A program made the position numbers and the translations under genes. DNA of 64,000 nt from Coprobacillus sp. CAG:826 (GTDB lineage: Bacteria; Bacillota_I; Bacilli_A; RFN20; CAG-826), in NCBI GenBank assembly GCA_000437235.1, contig FR897035.1:1-64000 (forward strand). Direction: 5' to 3'. The notes beneath the pieces were generated by a model, which saw only the letters and a list, made by a program, of their open reading frames with translations, was not told the origin of the DNA and ran no database searches. Positions 8,303 to 16,498 of this stretch are shown in pieces (within the stretch, counting starts at the first letter, position 1; each line of letters begins with the position of its first letter).

Positions 8303-9369
8303 TCTTTATCACCCCTTTTTGGTTCGGATAAAGAAGCCGTTTCTTTAGTTGCTTCGCCTACTAATTCTTCTAATAAATCTTCCATGGTTACCATGCCTAA
8401 AGTTTGGTTGTCTTTCGACTTAACAATAGCAATATGCGTTTTATTTTTATTAAAACCTTTTAATAATTCATCCATGGAAATCGAAGGAGAAACTACATAA
8501 ACCTTTTTTAAAGTCGATTTAATAGAAACCTTTTTATTAGAGAAATAAGATTTTAAATAGGATTTAACAACTAAAATACCAATGATATGATCAATGTCTT
8601 TTTTATATACAGGTATTCTTGAATAAGGTGTATCTAAAATGATTTGATTTAACGTATCATGCGTTAAAGAATCAATATTGATTGCAAACATTTTTTCTTT
8701 TGGTGTAAAAACATCTTTTACAATGGTATCGCTAAAATCTAATGAATTTTGAATGATATCACTTTCTTGTTCTTCTAAAAGTCCTTCTTCTTCAATGGAT
8801 TCAATCATATTAGAGAAATCCTCTTCAGTCATAGAAGGCTCTTCTTTAATATGAAACATTTTTTGTACGATAAAAACAATGCCTTCAAAGATTTTAGCAA
8901 AGGGCCATAAGATAATCATGAGAAAATAAACGAACCAAGCGGTCATTGAAGCAATGCGGTCTGGATAAATTCTCGCCAAAGCTTTCGGTAACGTATCGGA
9001 AAATAAAAAGCAAATTGCGGTAGAAACCACAGTTGCAATGAGCGTTATCGTTGAACTTGTCGCCTCTGGTAACAAGCGAATAAAAAGTAAGGTAGAAATG
9101 GATGACACGAAAACAGCAACAATGTTGTTGCCAATTAAAAGTACGGATACTGCATGATCAAATTTATCCACTACTTTACAAACTATTTTTGCTGTCCGAT
9201 TTCCATCATCCGCTTTGACTCTAATTCGAATTCGGTTACAAGAAGCAAGCGCTGTTTCACTTGCTGAAAAAATCGCACCAAATAAAACAAGCACAATAAT
9301 TAAAATCCAGGAAGTCCAAGATCCAGTATTTTGTGCAAATATCGTAAACAGACTAGGCCCATCAGGCAT
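8299..9369 (-). CDS. CNNM/CorC-HlyC family membrane protein (first copy, short)
   Basis: 356 residues. It has the same DUF21 membrane domain (about 15-190) and CBS pair (about 215-335, ending TLGMVTMEDLLEELVGE) as its neighbour but stops about ten residues later, without the C-terminal CorC_HlyC domain. It is first in a two-gene operon with a four-base overlap to the longer copy. The pair may form a heteromeric membrane complex in which only one subunit has the C-terminal regulatory domain; that is inference. GAGGAG lies about ten bases before the start. Confidence 0.92.
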   Translation of the reverse strand: MPDGPSLFTIFAQNTGSWTSWILIIVLVLFGAIFSASETALASCNRIRIRVKADDGNRTAKIVCKVVDKFDHAVSVLLIGNNIVAVFVSSISTLLFIRLLPEATSSTITLIATVVSTAICFLFSDTLPKALARIYPDRIASMTAWFVYFLMIILWPFAKIFEGIVFIVQKMFHIKEEPSMTEEDFSNMIESIEEEGLLEEQESDIIQNSLDFSDTIVKDVFTPKEKMFAINIDSLTHDTLNQIILDTPYSRIPVYKKDIDHIIGILVVKSYLKSYFSNKKVSIKSTLKKVYVVSPSISMDELLKGFNKNKTHIAIVKSKDNQTLGMVTMEDLLEELVGEATKETASLSEPKRGDKE

Positions 9370-9490
9370 CTAAACCAACTCCTCAGTTAGAAACTGATAA
9401 ATATTATATCATTGCTTCTTATCTTTTTCAAGGTGAAAAACACGTCATTTTTCTAAAAAAATATGCTTTTTTATGCTAATTCCCATAAAA

Positions 9491-9524
9491 AAACTGTATA
9501 AAGCAAAACCACTTTATACAGTTT
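9491..9524 (-). terminator. terminator after nrdG
   Basis: Thirteen-base perfect arms AAACTGTATAAAG / CTTTATACAGTTT with an eight-base loop. The T-run is best on the minus strand, directly after nrdG. Confidence 0.85.
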
Positions 9525-9536
9525 CATTTTATGAAA

Positions 9537-10043
9537 TTACCAAGTAACTAAGACCATTTGATTTTCGTGTAAAGATTTTTTTACATCGATAATTCTCTGA
9601 TTGGTACTTCCTCTAAAGCGTAAGGAAATGTCTCTTTCTTCTAAATGGAAAGGACCATCAATAATATAATCAACTTCATGAAGTAAACGATCTAAGTTTT
9701 CATTTTCTTTGCGAAGCTTCATAATTTCTTCCCAAGTAAATCCGGTATAGACAATCAAAGAGAGACCATGTCCTGATAGCTTATACGCTAATTCTAAACA
9801 GGCATCAATTTGATAAAGGGGATCTCCACCCGTAAGAGTGACTCCGCTTAATAATGGATTTTGTAAAGCCATTTTGATGATTTTATCGATATCTTCATCA
9901 TAGCCTTTAGAAAAATCATGCGTTTCCGGATTATGACAACCGGGGCAGTTATGGGCACAACCTTGGGTGAAAACCGCTAAACGAATGCCAGGGCCATCAA
10001 CGATAGAATCGTTAACAATGCCTGCAATACGAATCTTACCCAT
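9537..10043 (-). CDS. nrdG: anaerobic ribonucleotide reductase activating protein
   Basis: Radical-SAM activase that installs the glycyl radical on NrdD. With the start at 10043 (MGKIRIAG) it has 168 residues. The 4Fe-4S cysteines are C29, C33 and C36 in CAHNCPGCHNPE, and the SAM-binding TLTGGDPL follows near 75. I prefer 10043 to the in-frame ATG at 10052 because AAAGG lies nine bases before it. The gene overlaps the end of nrdD by eight bases, so the activase is made together with its substrate. A strong hairpin ends the operon. Confidence 0.95.
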   Translation of the reverse strand: MGKIRIAGIVNDSIVDGPGIRLAVFTQGCAHNCPGCHNPETHDFSKGYDEDIDKIIKMALQNPLLSGVTLTGGDPLYQIDACLELAYKLSGHGLSLIVYTGFTWEEIMKLRKENENLDRLLHEVDYIIDGPFHLEERDISLRFRGSTNQRIIDVKKSLHENQMVLVTW

Positions 10044-12357
10044 GGATATCATCCTTTGTCATGTGACGGACTCTCGCTTGAACTTCTGCTCTTTTTGCAT
10101 CGTTAAAGCGATCTAATGTTCCCACTAAATAACCGGTGATACGACGAATTCTTTCAAAAGCAACGTCTTCTTCTTTACGTCCGCAACATGGGCAAACGTT
10201 ATCAATGATGCCGGAATACCCACAAACTGGATCGCGGTCTAATGGGTGGTTAACAGAACCATAACCAATACCTTCATCATGCATACAACGAATAATTCTT
10301 TCAAACGCTTCTTCGTTTTTCGCTACGTCACCATCCACTTCAACATAAGTAATATGTCCACCATTGGTTAAGAAGTTATAGGGTGCTTCACGATGAATCT
10401 TTTCAAAAATTCCAATTGGATAATAAACGGGAATATGGAAAGAGTTCGTATAGAATTCTCGATCGGTTACGCCTGGAATTTTACCATAACGTTTCGCATC
10501 AATTTTCACAAAGCGTCCAGATAATCCTTCCGCTGGTGTCGCAATTAATGAGAAGTTAAGATGATATTGTTCGGTATAACGATCAGTGGCTTCTCTCATA
10601 TGAGAAATGATTTTGATACCTAATTCTTGGGCTTCATCGGATTCACCATGGTGTTTTCCAATTAATGCCTTTAATGTTTCAGCTAAACCAATAAAGCCAA
10701 TGGTTAAAGTTCCATGAATTAAAACTGGTCCAACTTCATCATCATATTTTAATTTATCGGAATCAAGCCATACACCTTGTCCCATTAAGAATGGGAAGTT
10801 ATAAACGTGTTTATGGTATTGAATTTTATATCTTTCTAATAGTTGATCTTTGACTAAATCTAGCATTTCATCTAAAGAATGGAAGAATTTATCTAAATCA
10901 CCTTTTGCTTCAATGGCTAAACGAGGCAAATTGATGGATGTGAAGGATAAATTGCCACGTCCCGCAGTTACTTCCTTATCTTTCACAACATTGCTCATAA
11001 CACGGGTTCTACAGCCCATATAAGCGATTTCCGTGTTATAGTCGCCTGGTTTATAGAATGGGATGTTCATTGGTGCGTCAATAAAGGAGAAGTTAGGGAA
11101 TAAACGTTTTCCACTACAGCGAATTGCCTTCTTATATAAATCGTAGTTAGGATCTCCTGGATTGAAGTTAATGCCTTCTTTTACTTTAAAGATTTGAATT
11201 GGGAAAATTGGGGTTTCTCCTCTTCCTAAACCATTCATGGTGGCTTCTAATAATTGGTCCATAACCATTCTTCCTTCTTCGGAAGTATCGGTACCATAGT
11301 TCAATGAGGAGAATGGTACTTGTGCACCAGCACGAGAATGCATGGTGTTTAAGTTATGGATTAAAGCTTCCATCGCTTGAAGGGTATCATCTTGTGTTTC
11401 GTTATAAGAACAATCTATAATCTTCTTTACTAATTTTTCATGAGGAAGTTCCGGATACATTTCGGATAATACATCAAATAAAGCTTTTTCAAAATCTTTA
11501 TTTTTCATACGGCATTCGGCATGTCCTTTTTCTTCAGCTTTAGAAATAATGGTATTTCCCATTTCTTTATCCATACCATCATCGACAAAAAGAGAATAAA
11601 TCTTTACAATATTGTTTCTTAAGTTTTTACGATAAGATTTTCTTACCCCTAAAGCCATAGCATAGTCAAAGTTAGGAACACTTTGACCACCATGTTGGTC
11701 GTTTTGATCCGCTTGAATAGCGATACACGCTAAAGAAGCATAAGAACGAATGCTATTGGGTTCACGTAAGAAACCATGTCCCGTGGAAAAACCACCGTGG
11801 AATAATTTAATTAAATCGATTTGGCAACAGGTCATCGTTAAGGTATAGAAATCCAAATCATGAATATGGATATCACCACGTAAATGAGCATCGGCAAAAC
11901 GTTTATCTAAAACGTGAGCGTGATAAAAAGCTTTAGCCGCTTCTGAGCCATACTTTAACATGGTGCCCATTGCGGTATCACCATTGATATTAGCGTTTTC
12001 TCTTTTTACGTCATTATCTTTGGAGTCTTGGAAAGTAATATCACGAAGGGTTTGCATTAAACAGGTATTCGCTTCCCGAATTCTTGTTCTTTCAGCACGA
12101 TAAAGAATATAAGCCTTCGCCACATCGAGTTCATCATTCTCCATTAAAACCGTTTCAATTAAATCTTGGACTTGTTCTACAGTTGGTGTTCTTCTTTTGT
12201 AGATTTCCTCCATTTTTTGGACGACTTCATCGGTAATTTTCTCTACTTTTTCTTCATCTTTCTTGCCTTGTGACTCAAAGGCCTTTTCGATGGCTTGAAG
12301 AATTTTCTTTTCATCAAAATTCACTTTTCTACCATCGCGTTTAATAATCTTTTTCAT
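10036..12357 (-). CDS. nrdD: anaerobic ribonucleoside-triphosphate reductase
   Basis: Class III reductase making dNTPs from NTPs without oxygen. The 773 residues contain an N-terminal ATP-cone (about 1-95) for allosteric control, the glycyl-radical barrel, a C-terminal cysteine cluster (CGYSG near 712 and CPCCG near 722) that binds zinc, and the radical glycine at about residue 742 in RRITGYLVG. TAAGGAG precedes the start. It is transcribed with nrdG from a consensus promoter through a roughly 115-base leader with a foldable element. No aerobic reductase is in the window. Confidence 0.97.
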   Translation of the reverse strand: MKKIIKRDGRKVNFDEKKILQAIEKAFESQGKKDEEKVEKITDEVVQKMEEIYKRRTPTVEQVQDLIETVLMENDELDVAKAYILYRAERTRIREANTCLMQTLRDITFQDSKDNDVKRENANINGDTAMGTMLKYGSEAAKAFYHAHVLDKRFADAHLRGDIHIHDLDFYTLTMTCCQIDLIKLFHGGFSTGHGFLREPNSIRSYASLACIAIQADQNDQHGGQSVPNFDYAMALGVRKSYRKNLRNNIVKIYSLFVDDGMDKEMGNTIISKAEEKGHAECRMKNKDFEKALFDVLSEMYPELPHEKLVKKIIDCSYNETQDDTLQAMEALIHNLNTMHSRAGAQVPFSSLNYGTDTSEEGRMVMDQLLEATMNGLGRGETPIFPIQIFKVKEGINFNPGDPNYDLYKKAIRCSGKRLFPNFSFIDAPMNIPFYKPGDYNTEIAYMGCRTRVMSNVVKDKEVTAGRGNLSFTSINLPRLAIEAKGDLDKFFHSLDEMLDLVKDQLLERYKIQYHKHVYNFPFLMGQGVWLDSDKLKYDDEVGPVLIHGTLTIGFIGLAETLKALIGKHHGESDEAQELGIKIISHMREATDRYTEQYHLNFSLIATPAEGLSGRFVKIDAKRYGKIPGVTDREFYTNSFHIPVYYPIGIFEKIHREAPYNFLTNGGHITYVEVDGDVAKNEEAFERIIRCMHDEGIGYGSVNHPLDRDPVCGYSGIIDNVCPCCGRKEEDVAFERIRRITGYLVGTLDRFNDAKRAEVQARVRHMTKDDIHG

Positions 12358-12391
12358 AAAAATACTCCTTAAAATCCTATAGTTTTATATC

Positions 12392-12472
12392 AAAAAGCGC
12401 AAAATAAAACAACCGGCTCTTCGCCATACTTTCTACCGGCTCTGCCTTATCCTGGCATTACGCGTTAAACGT
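12392..12472 (-). ncRNA. structured leader RNA of nrdDG (class unknown)
   Basis: The predicted transcript starts near 12472 and can fold as a small junction. P1 is GCGUAA (12463-12458) with UUGCGC (12402-12397). P2 is UGCC/GGCA (12457-12454 with 12446-12443) around an AGGAUAA loop. P3 is GCCGGU/GCCGGU (12440-12435 with 12417-12412). Five U follow P1 directly (12396-12392), so a stable P1 could act as a terminator. AGAGCCGGU occurs twice, 23 bases apart. Local GC is well above the surroundings. It does not match the riboswitch consensuses I know; a protein-binding DNA or RNA site is the alternative. Confidence 0.45.
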
Positions 12473-12478
12473 GACTTT

Positions 12479-12507
12479 ATTATACTAATCAAAATCGAGG
12501 GTTGCAA
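12479..12507 (-). promoter_or_regulatory. sigma-A-type promoter of nrdDG
   Basis: -35 TTGCAA at 12502-12507, a 17-base spacer, and a perfect -10 TATAAT at 12479-12484 (read on the minus strand). This puts the transcript start near 12472, just before the structured leader. Confidence 0.8.
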
Positions 12508-12610
12508 CCTTTTTAGGTCATTTTTTTAATGTAATTTTTTTACAAGCTTTGAAAGAGTTTTCATAGTAGTTTTTTAGTATTTAAAAAACCTTTTATTTAT
12601 CGGTGAAAAT

Positions 12611-13186
12611 CTATTTTTTTACCTCATGGCAGTGGCGGCAGCGGGGTTCGTAACTTTCGCTTGCTCCCACAATAATAATGGGGTCGTCATAAGAAGCAGG
12701 CTCTCCATTTACTAATCTTTGCGTTCTAGTCGCGGGTGCTCCGCAGCGCATACAAATCGCTGTGAGCTTCGTAACGTCTTCCGCTAAAGCTAAAAGCTCC
12801 GGCATATTTTGGAATGGCTCACCTCGGAAATCACGGTCTAAACCAGCAACGATAACCCGAATGCCGCGATTTGCAAGATCTTCCACTACATGAACAATCT
12901 CGTGGTCTAAGAATTGTACTTCATCGATGACGACTGCTTCCGTATCACAATCCACGTACTTTAAAATATCTTGCGCGGTTTCAATATTAATAGAACGTGT
13001 TTTAATCTTCGAATGAGAAACGATTTCATTTTCGGAATAGCGATTATCAATTTTGGGTTTGAAAACCAATGTCTTTTTATGCGCATATTCCAAACGTTTA
13101 ATACGACGGATGAGTTCTTCACTTTTCCCCGCAAACATTGGACCTGTGATAACTTCAATCCATCCCTTTTTCCATGATTCTTCCAT
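12611..13186 (-). CDS. tdk: thymidine kinase
   Basis: 191-residue type II thymidine kinase that phosphorylates thymidine for salvage. The P-loop is [10 protein letters not shown] (about 15-24), Walker B is VIDEVQFLD (near 87-95), and the structural zinc site is formed by CMRCG (near 144) and CRHCH (near 183) at the C-terminus. AGAGGTGA precedes the start. It lies upstream of nrdDG on the same strand, but more than 250 bases and a separate promoter lie between them, so they are probably separate transcripts in the same pathway. Divergent from the LysM-GH18 gene. Confidence 0.95.
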   Translation of the reverse strand: MEESWKKGWIEVITGPMFAGKSEELIRRIKRLEYAHKKTLVFKPKIDNRYSENEIVSHSKIKTRSINIETAQDILKYVDCDTEAVVIDEVQFLDHEIVHVVEDLANRGIRVIVAGLDRDFRGEPFQNMPELLALAEDVTKLTAICMRCGAPATRTQRLVNGEPASYDDPIIIVGASESYEPRCRHCHEVKK

Positions 13187-13284
13187 ATAGCTTCACCTCT
13201 TATATTTTTATTCATAGCACAACTCTTTTCATTTGATAAGTATTTTTCTCACTTTTTTCATATATTGTTATGAGGTGATTATTT

Positions 13285-14559
13285 ATGATTCTTTATACCG
13301 TAAAAGAAGGTGATTCTTTATACGAAATTGCCAAGACGTATCATACGACCGTCAATGAAATTGTTTCTGCAAATGGGTTACAAGTTTCCCATACCCTCAT
13401 TATCGGTCAAGGATTAGTGATTCCATCCGAGCAAACTGTACACGTAGTAACAAAAGGTGAGTCTCTTTACTCTATTTCCCAAAAATATGGTGTTACTGTA
13501 AGTAGTATTCTTGACGCTAATCCATATATTCAAAAACCTTTCGTTATTTATCCAGGTCAACAAGTGATGATTACAAACGACATGGATCGAAAACGTCCTA
13601 TGACCGTCAATGGCTATATCTTTCCTAAAACTAATGAAGACGAATATCTTCCAAATGGCGATGCCTTAACCTTTGTTAGTATTTTTGCTTATCATATCCG
13701 TGATGATGGTTCCATCATTCCCATTCAAGATGAGGTCACTATTGCGCGGTTAAACCGCAATGAAATCGCCCCAATTTTAACGGTGACAAACACTGATGAA
13801 AAAGGAAGTTTCTCAACATCTTTAGCAAGTTTTGTTCTTCGTTCCAGTGATGCAAGAAAAAAATTAGTTGATGAAATTTATCAAACCATCGTCAATAAAA
13901 AATATTATGGCGTCAACATTGATTTTGAATATGTAAGCCCTGAAGATAAAGATAACTATATCACATTCCTTTTAGAATTAAGAAATAAATTATCTTATGA
14001 CTATGAATTCAGTGTCGCCGTCGCCCCAAAGTATTCAAAAAACCAAGAAGGCTTGCTCTACGAAGCACATGATTATAAACGCATTGGAGAAATCGTTGAT
14101 CGCGTCATCATTATGACTTATGAATGGGGATATACTTATGGTCCCGCTATGGCAGTCGCTCCTCTTCACTTAGTAAGAAAAGTAGTAGAATACGCCATTC
14201 AAGAAATCAATCCAGAGAAGATTAATTTAGGCATTCCTACCTATGGTTATGATTTTACGCTCCCCTTTAAAAAAGGGCAAAAGGCCAAATCATTAAGTTA
14301 TGAAGATGCTTTAGCGCTCGCCTATAAAGAAAAAGCTAAAATTTATTTTGAAGAAAATTCCGAAACACCTTATTTCGTCTATTATAAAGAGAATAAGAAG
14401 CATATTGTCTATTATGAAGACGGAAGAAGCATTGCAAAAAAGATTGATTTAGCGCTCCGCTACCACTTAGGTGGCATAAGTTTCTGGACTTTACGGTCTC
14501 CTTTCCAACAATTATGGTCTCTCGTTAACGAAGCCATTGATGTTGTAAAATATAATTAA
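13285..14559 (+). CDS. LysM-GH18 peptidoglycan glucosaminidase (YaaH/SleL type)
   Basis: 424 residues with two N-terminal LysM domains (about 2-46 and 50-95, each with EGDSLYEIA or KGESLYSIS) and a family 18 glycoside hydrolase domain (about 105-420). The acid motif VNIDFEY places the catalytic Glu at about 215. Relatives in spore formers (YaaH, SleL) cut cortex peptidoglycan during germination. No signal peptide is visible, as in YaaH. Nothing else in the window proves sporulation, so a role in vegetative wall turnover is possible. The start has GAGGTGAT upstream. Confidence 0.9.
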   Translation: MILYTVKEGDSLYEIAKTYHTTVNEIVSANGLQVSHTLIIGQGLVIPSEQTVHVVTKGESLYSISQKYGVTVSSILDANPYIQKPFVIYPGQQVMITNDMDRKRPMTVNGYIFPKTNEDEYLPNGDALTFVSIFAYHIRDDGSIIPIQDEVTIARLNRNEIAPILTVTNTDEKGSFSTSLASFVLRSSDARKKLVDEIYQTIVNKKYYGVNIDFEYVSPEDKDNYITFLLELRNKLSYDYEFSVAVAPKYSKNQEGLLYEAHDYKRIGEIVDRVIIMTYEWGYTYGPAMAVAPLHLVRKVVEYAIQEINPEKINLGIPTYGYDFTLPFKKGQKAKSLSYEDALALAYKEKAKIYFEENSETPYFVYYKENKKHIVYYEDGRSIAKKIDLALRYHLGGISFWTLRSPFQQLWSLVNEAIDVVKYN

Positions 14560-14565
14560 ACATAG

Positions 14566-14604
14566 AAAAAAGGTATCCCTCACACAATGAAAGGATACCT
14601 TTTC
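14566..14604. terminator. bidirectional terminator
   Basis: Arms AAAAAGGTATCC / GGATACCTTTT around a loop of about 14 bases, between the convergent GH18 and lipoprotein genes. Confidence 0.8.
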
Positions 14605-14614
14605 ATTTCATTTT

Positions 14615-16159
14615 TTATTTTTCAATATATAAAGAGAAAACACCATCTTGGGTATAGAAAGTAAGCGTTACACTACCAGAAGTTGCAATATAGCCATTAT
14701 CATCATATTGGCTATCATCGATTTTCCATCCTTTTTCTTTTAAAAGTGCTTTGTAGGTATCTTCTAATGCATTTGTACCCACTGTACCTGCATCTTTTAC
14801 ATCAATTTCAATAGAGGCAGGGAAAGTATAACCAAGGAATTCGAATTCTTCTTGATAGGTGTATTTATAAGTTTCACCTTCAGCAATACTAAAGCTTGGA
14901 ACTTCTACTGCACTATCTCCTAAGAAAGTTGCAATCTTATCTTGTGGGAAGCTTGCAAGTAACTCATCGTATTGTGGTTCAGTAGGTTGAATTAAAATCA
15001 TAAATTTTTTTTCATCTGCATCATAGCTTAAATACACACTGACGTACTCTTCCCAGTCATAGTAATAATCTAATTCTTGATAAGCGTCATAGCCTAATAA
15101 GAAATTAGCGGCAGTTAAACTAGAGACATAACTGCTAGAAAGATCACTATCAGAAGTGCCATAAACATAAATGCCCGTTCCATAGAAGAAATAAGTATAT
15201 TGTCCTGAAATAGCAAATTCTGGAATGGTTAATTTGCATTTTTCATTCATAACCGAAGCAATTTCGCTTGAAGGCCATGCATCAACTTTTACTTCTTTAA
15301 TGATTTGATTTAAATACATTGAAATGGAGTTTCCAGCAGAATAATAATCATTTCCTGGAAAAAAGCCATATTCAACTACTAAATTATAATCGTCGTTTGC
15401 TTGTACATAATACTGATAAATGGTATAGCCATAACTATTATCTTCTGCTGATTTCGCAAATCCAGCTTCTTCTAATGCCACACCATAATTGGTAAGATAA
15501 TTCGTGCTTGTTGCATCCGTAATATAAACACCCTCTTCGTCGTTAGAATACTCAAAATTATCTGCTAACGCGACAAATGGAATCGTTTTACCAAATGAAG
15601 AATTCATCATTTCTAATAAATCAGTTGGCCAAGCGGTTAATGTTGTTTGTCCTACATCATCACCAGTAGAACCGCTATCATCTTCTAACCAAGCATAGAT
15701 TTCATTTGCGGCAGCGTAAGTTTCCCCATTTATCGTTGCGCCTGAAAAATGATCTAATTGAATGACTAAATTTCCTTTTGTATAGAAATAAGCTGTATAA
15801 GTATAGTTCTCATTCTCTTCTTTTTCTTCACTATCATAGGCATAACCTTGGGTTTCTAAGTAATTGCCATATGCCTCAACAAAGTCAGTAGTGGAAGCAC
15901 CAGAAATATAGATATACTCTCCTGTTGAATCGGCTTCTTTAGAGAATTCATAGGAATCCGCTAATTTGACATAGGGAATTTCTTCTTTTAACAAATTATT
16001 CATTAAAACTTTAAGTTCACTATCCCATTCGCCTTCAAACATTGGATCTTTCACTGGTGTAGAAACACTTGAAGAATTATCTCCACCTTCACCATTACAG
16101 GATACAAGTCCTAAAAGTAAAAATGGAATCACTAAAAATAACATTTTCTTTTTCATCAT
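14615..16159 (-). CDS. four-repeat secreted lipoprotein
   Basis: 514 residues with a lipoprotein signal peptide (lipobox LVSC, Cys near 21) and a Ser/Gly-rich linker. The rest appears to be four diverged copies of a domain of about 110 residues, starting near 48, 172, 296 and 405. Each copy has a pattern of I-P-x-x-x-L-A-D (for example IPYVKLAD, IPFVALAD, IPEFAISG, VPSFSIAE), then an aromatic beta stretch with YITDATS-like text and a YxxxLxxxGF helix. I do not recognise the family. It is probably an extracellular binding protein. It has its own promoter. Confidence 0.8.
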   Translation of the reverse strand: MMKKKMLFLVIPFLLLGLVSCNGEGGDNSSSVSTPVKDPMFEGEWDSELKVLMNNLLKEEIPYVKLADSYEFSKEADSTGEYIYISGASTTDFVEAYGNYLETQGYAYDSEEKEENENYTYTAYFYTKGNLVIQLDHFSGATINGETYAAANEIYAWLEDDSGSTGDDVGQTTLTAWPTDLLEMMNSSFGKTIPFVALADNFEYSNDEEGVYITDATSTNYLTNYGVALEEAGFAKSAEDNSYGYTIYQYYVQANDDYNLVVEYGFFPGNDYYSAGNSISMYLNQIIKEVKVDAWPSSEIASVMNEKCKLTIPEFAISGQYTYFFYGTGIYVYGTSDSDLSSSYVSSLTAANFLLGYDAYQELDYYYDWEEYVSVYLSYDADEKKFMILIQPTEPQYDELLASFPQDKIATFLGDSAVEVPSFSIAEGETYKYTYQEEFEFLGYTFPASIEIDVKDAGTVGTNALEDTYKALLKEKGWKIDDSQYDDNGYIATSGSVTLTFYTQDGVFSLYIEK

Positions 16160-16190
16160 ATAACATCCTCTCTTTTTTTTATTTAATCAA

Positions 16191-16220
16191 TTATTAGCAT
16201 TTTTACCATGTAAATGTCAA
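16191..16220 (-). promoter_or_regulatory. promoter of the four-repeat lipoprotein gene
   Basis: -35 TTGACA at 16215-16220, an 18-base spacer, and -10 TAATAA at 16191-16196 on the minus strand, about 35 bases before the start codon. Confidence 0.6.
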
Positions 16221-16255
16221 ATATTTTTCATAAATTTTGCAATATTTTTTCATAA

Positions 16256-16274
16256 ATCAAGGAAATTTCTTGAT
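16256..16274. promoter_or_regulatory. inverted repeat upstream of the lipoprotein promoter
   Basis: ATCAAG (16256-16261) and CTTGAT (16269-16274) flank GAAATTT. TTCATAAAT occurs three times nearby. The position about 35 bases upstream of the -35 suits an activator site, but no regulator is identified. Confidence 0.35.
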
Positions 16275-16324
16275 ATTATTCATAAATGCTATGTAAATTA
16301 TTCGTTATTTAATGTTCAAAAAAA

Positions 16325-16366
16325 GAAGACGCTACCATCATCATAATGAACGTTTTTAGCATCTTC
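16325..16366 (-). terminator. terminator after tRNA-Glu
   Basis: On the minus strand GAAGATGCTA pairs with TAGCGTCTTC (one G-U pair), followed by a run of seven T. Confidence 0.75.
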
Positions 16367-16379
16367 TCATTTTGCTATA

Positions 16380-16456
16380 TGGTGATCCCTAGGAGGCTCG
16401 AACTCCTATTCTTCTCCTTGAGAGGGAGACGTGTTAACCAGTTCCACTAAGGGACC
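16380..16456 (-). tRNA. tRNA-Glu (anticodon CTC)
   Basis: Complete cloverleaf with encoded CCA. The acceptor stem is GGTCCCT/AGGGATC, the anticodon stem TCTCC/GGAGA holds loop CTCTCAA with CTC at positions 34-36, and the T-arm has GTTCGAGCC. The G-U pair in the acceptor is tolerated. It lies 42 bases downstream of gltX on the same strand and may be read from the gltX transcript. Confidence 0.93.
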
Positions 16457-16498
16457 ATGTACTGCATATTTTAATGGATATGCAGTAAAAATACAAGA

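Noticed and set aside
13285..14559. Taking the LysM-GH18 protein as proof of sporulation
   Set aside because: The family also occurs outside spore formers and no other sporulation gene is in the window.
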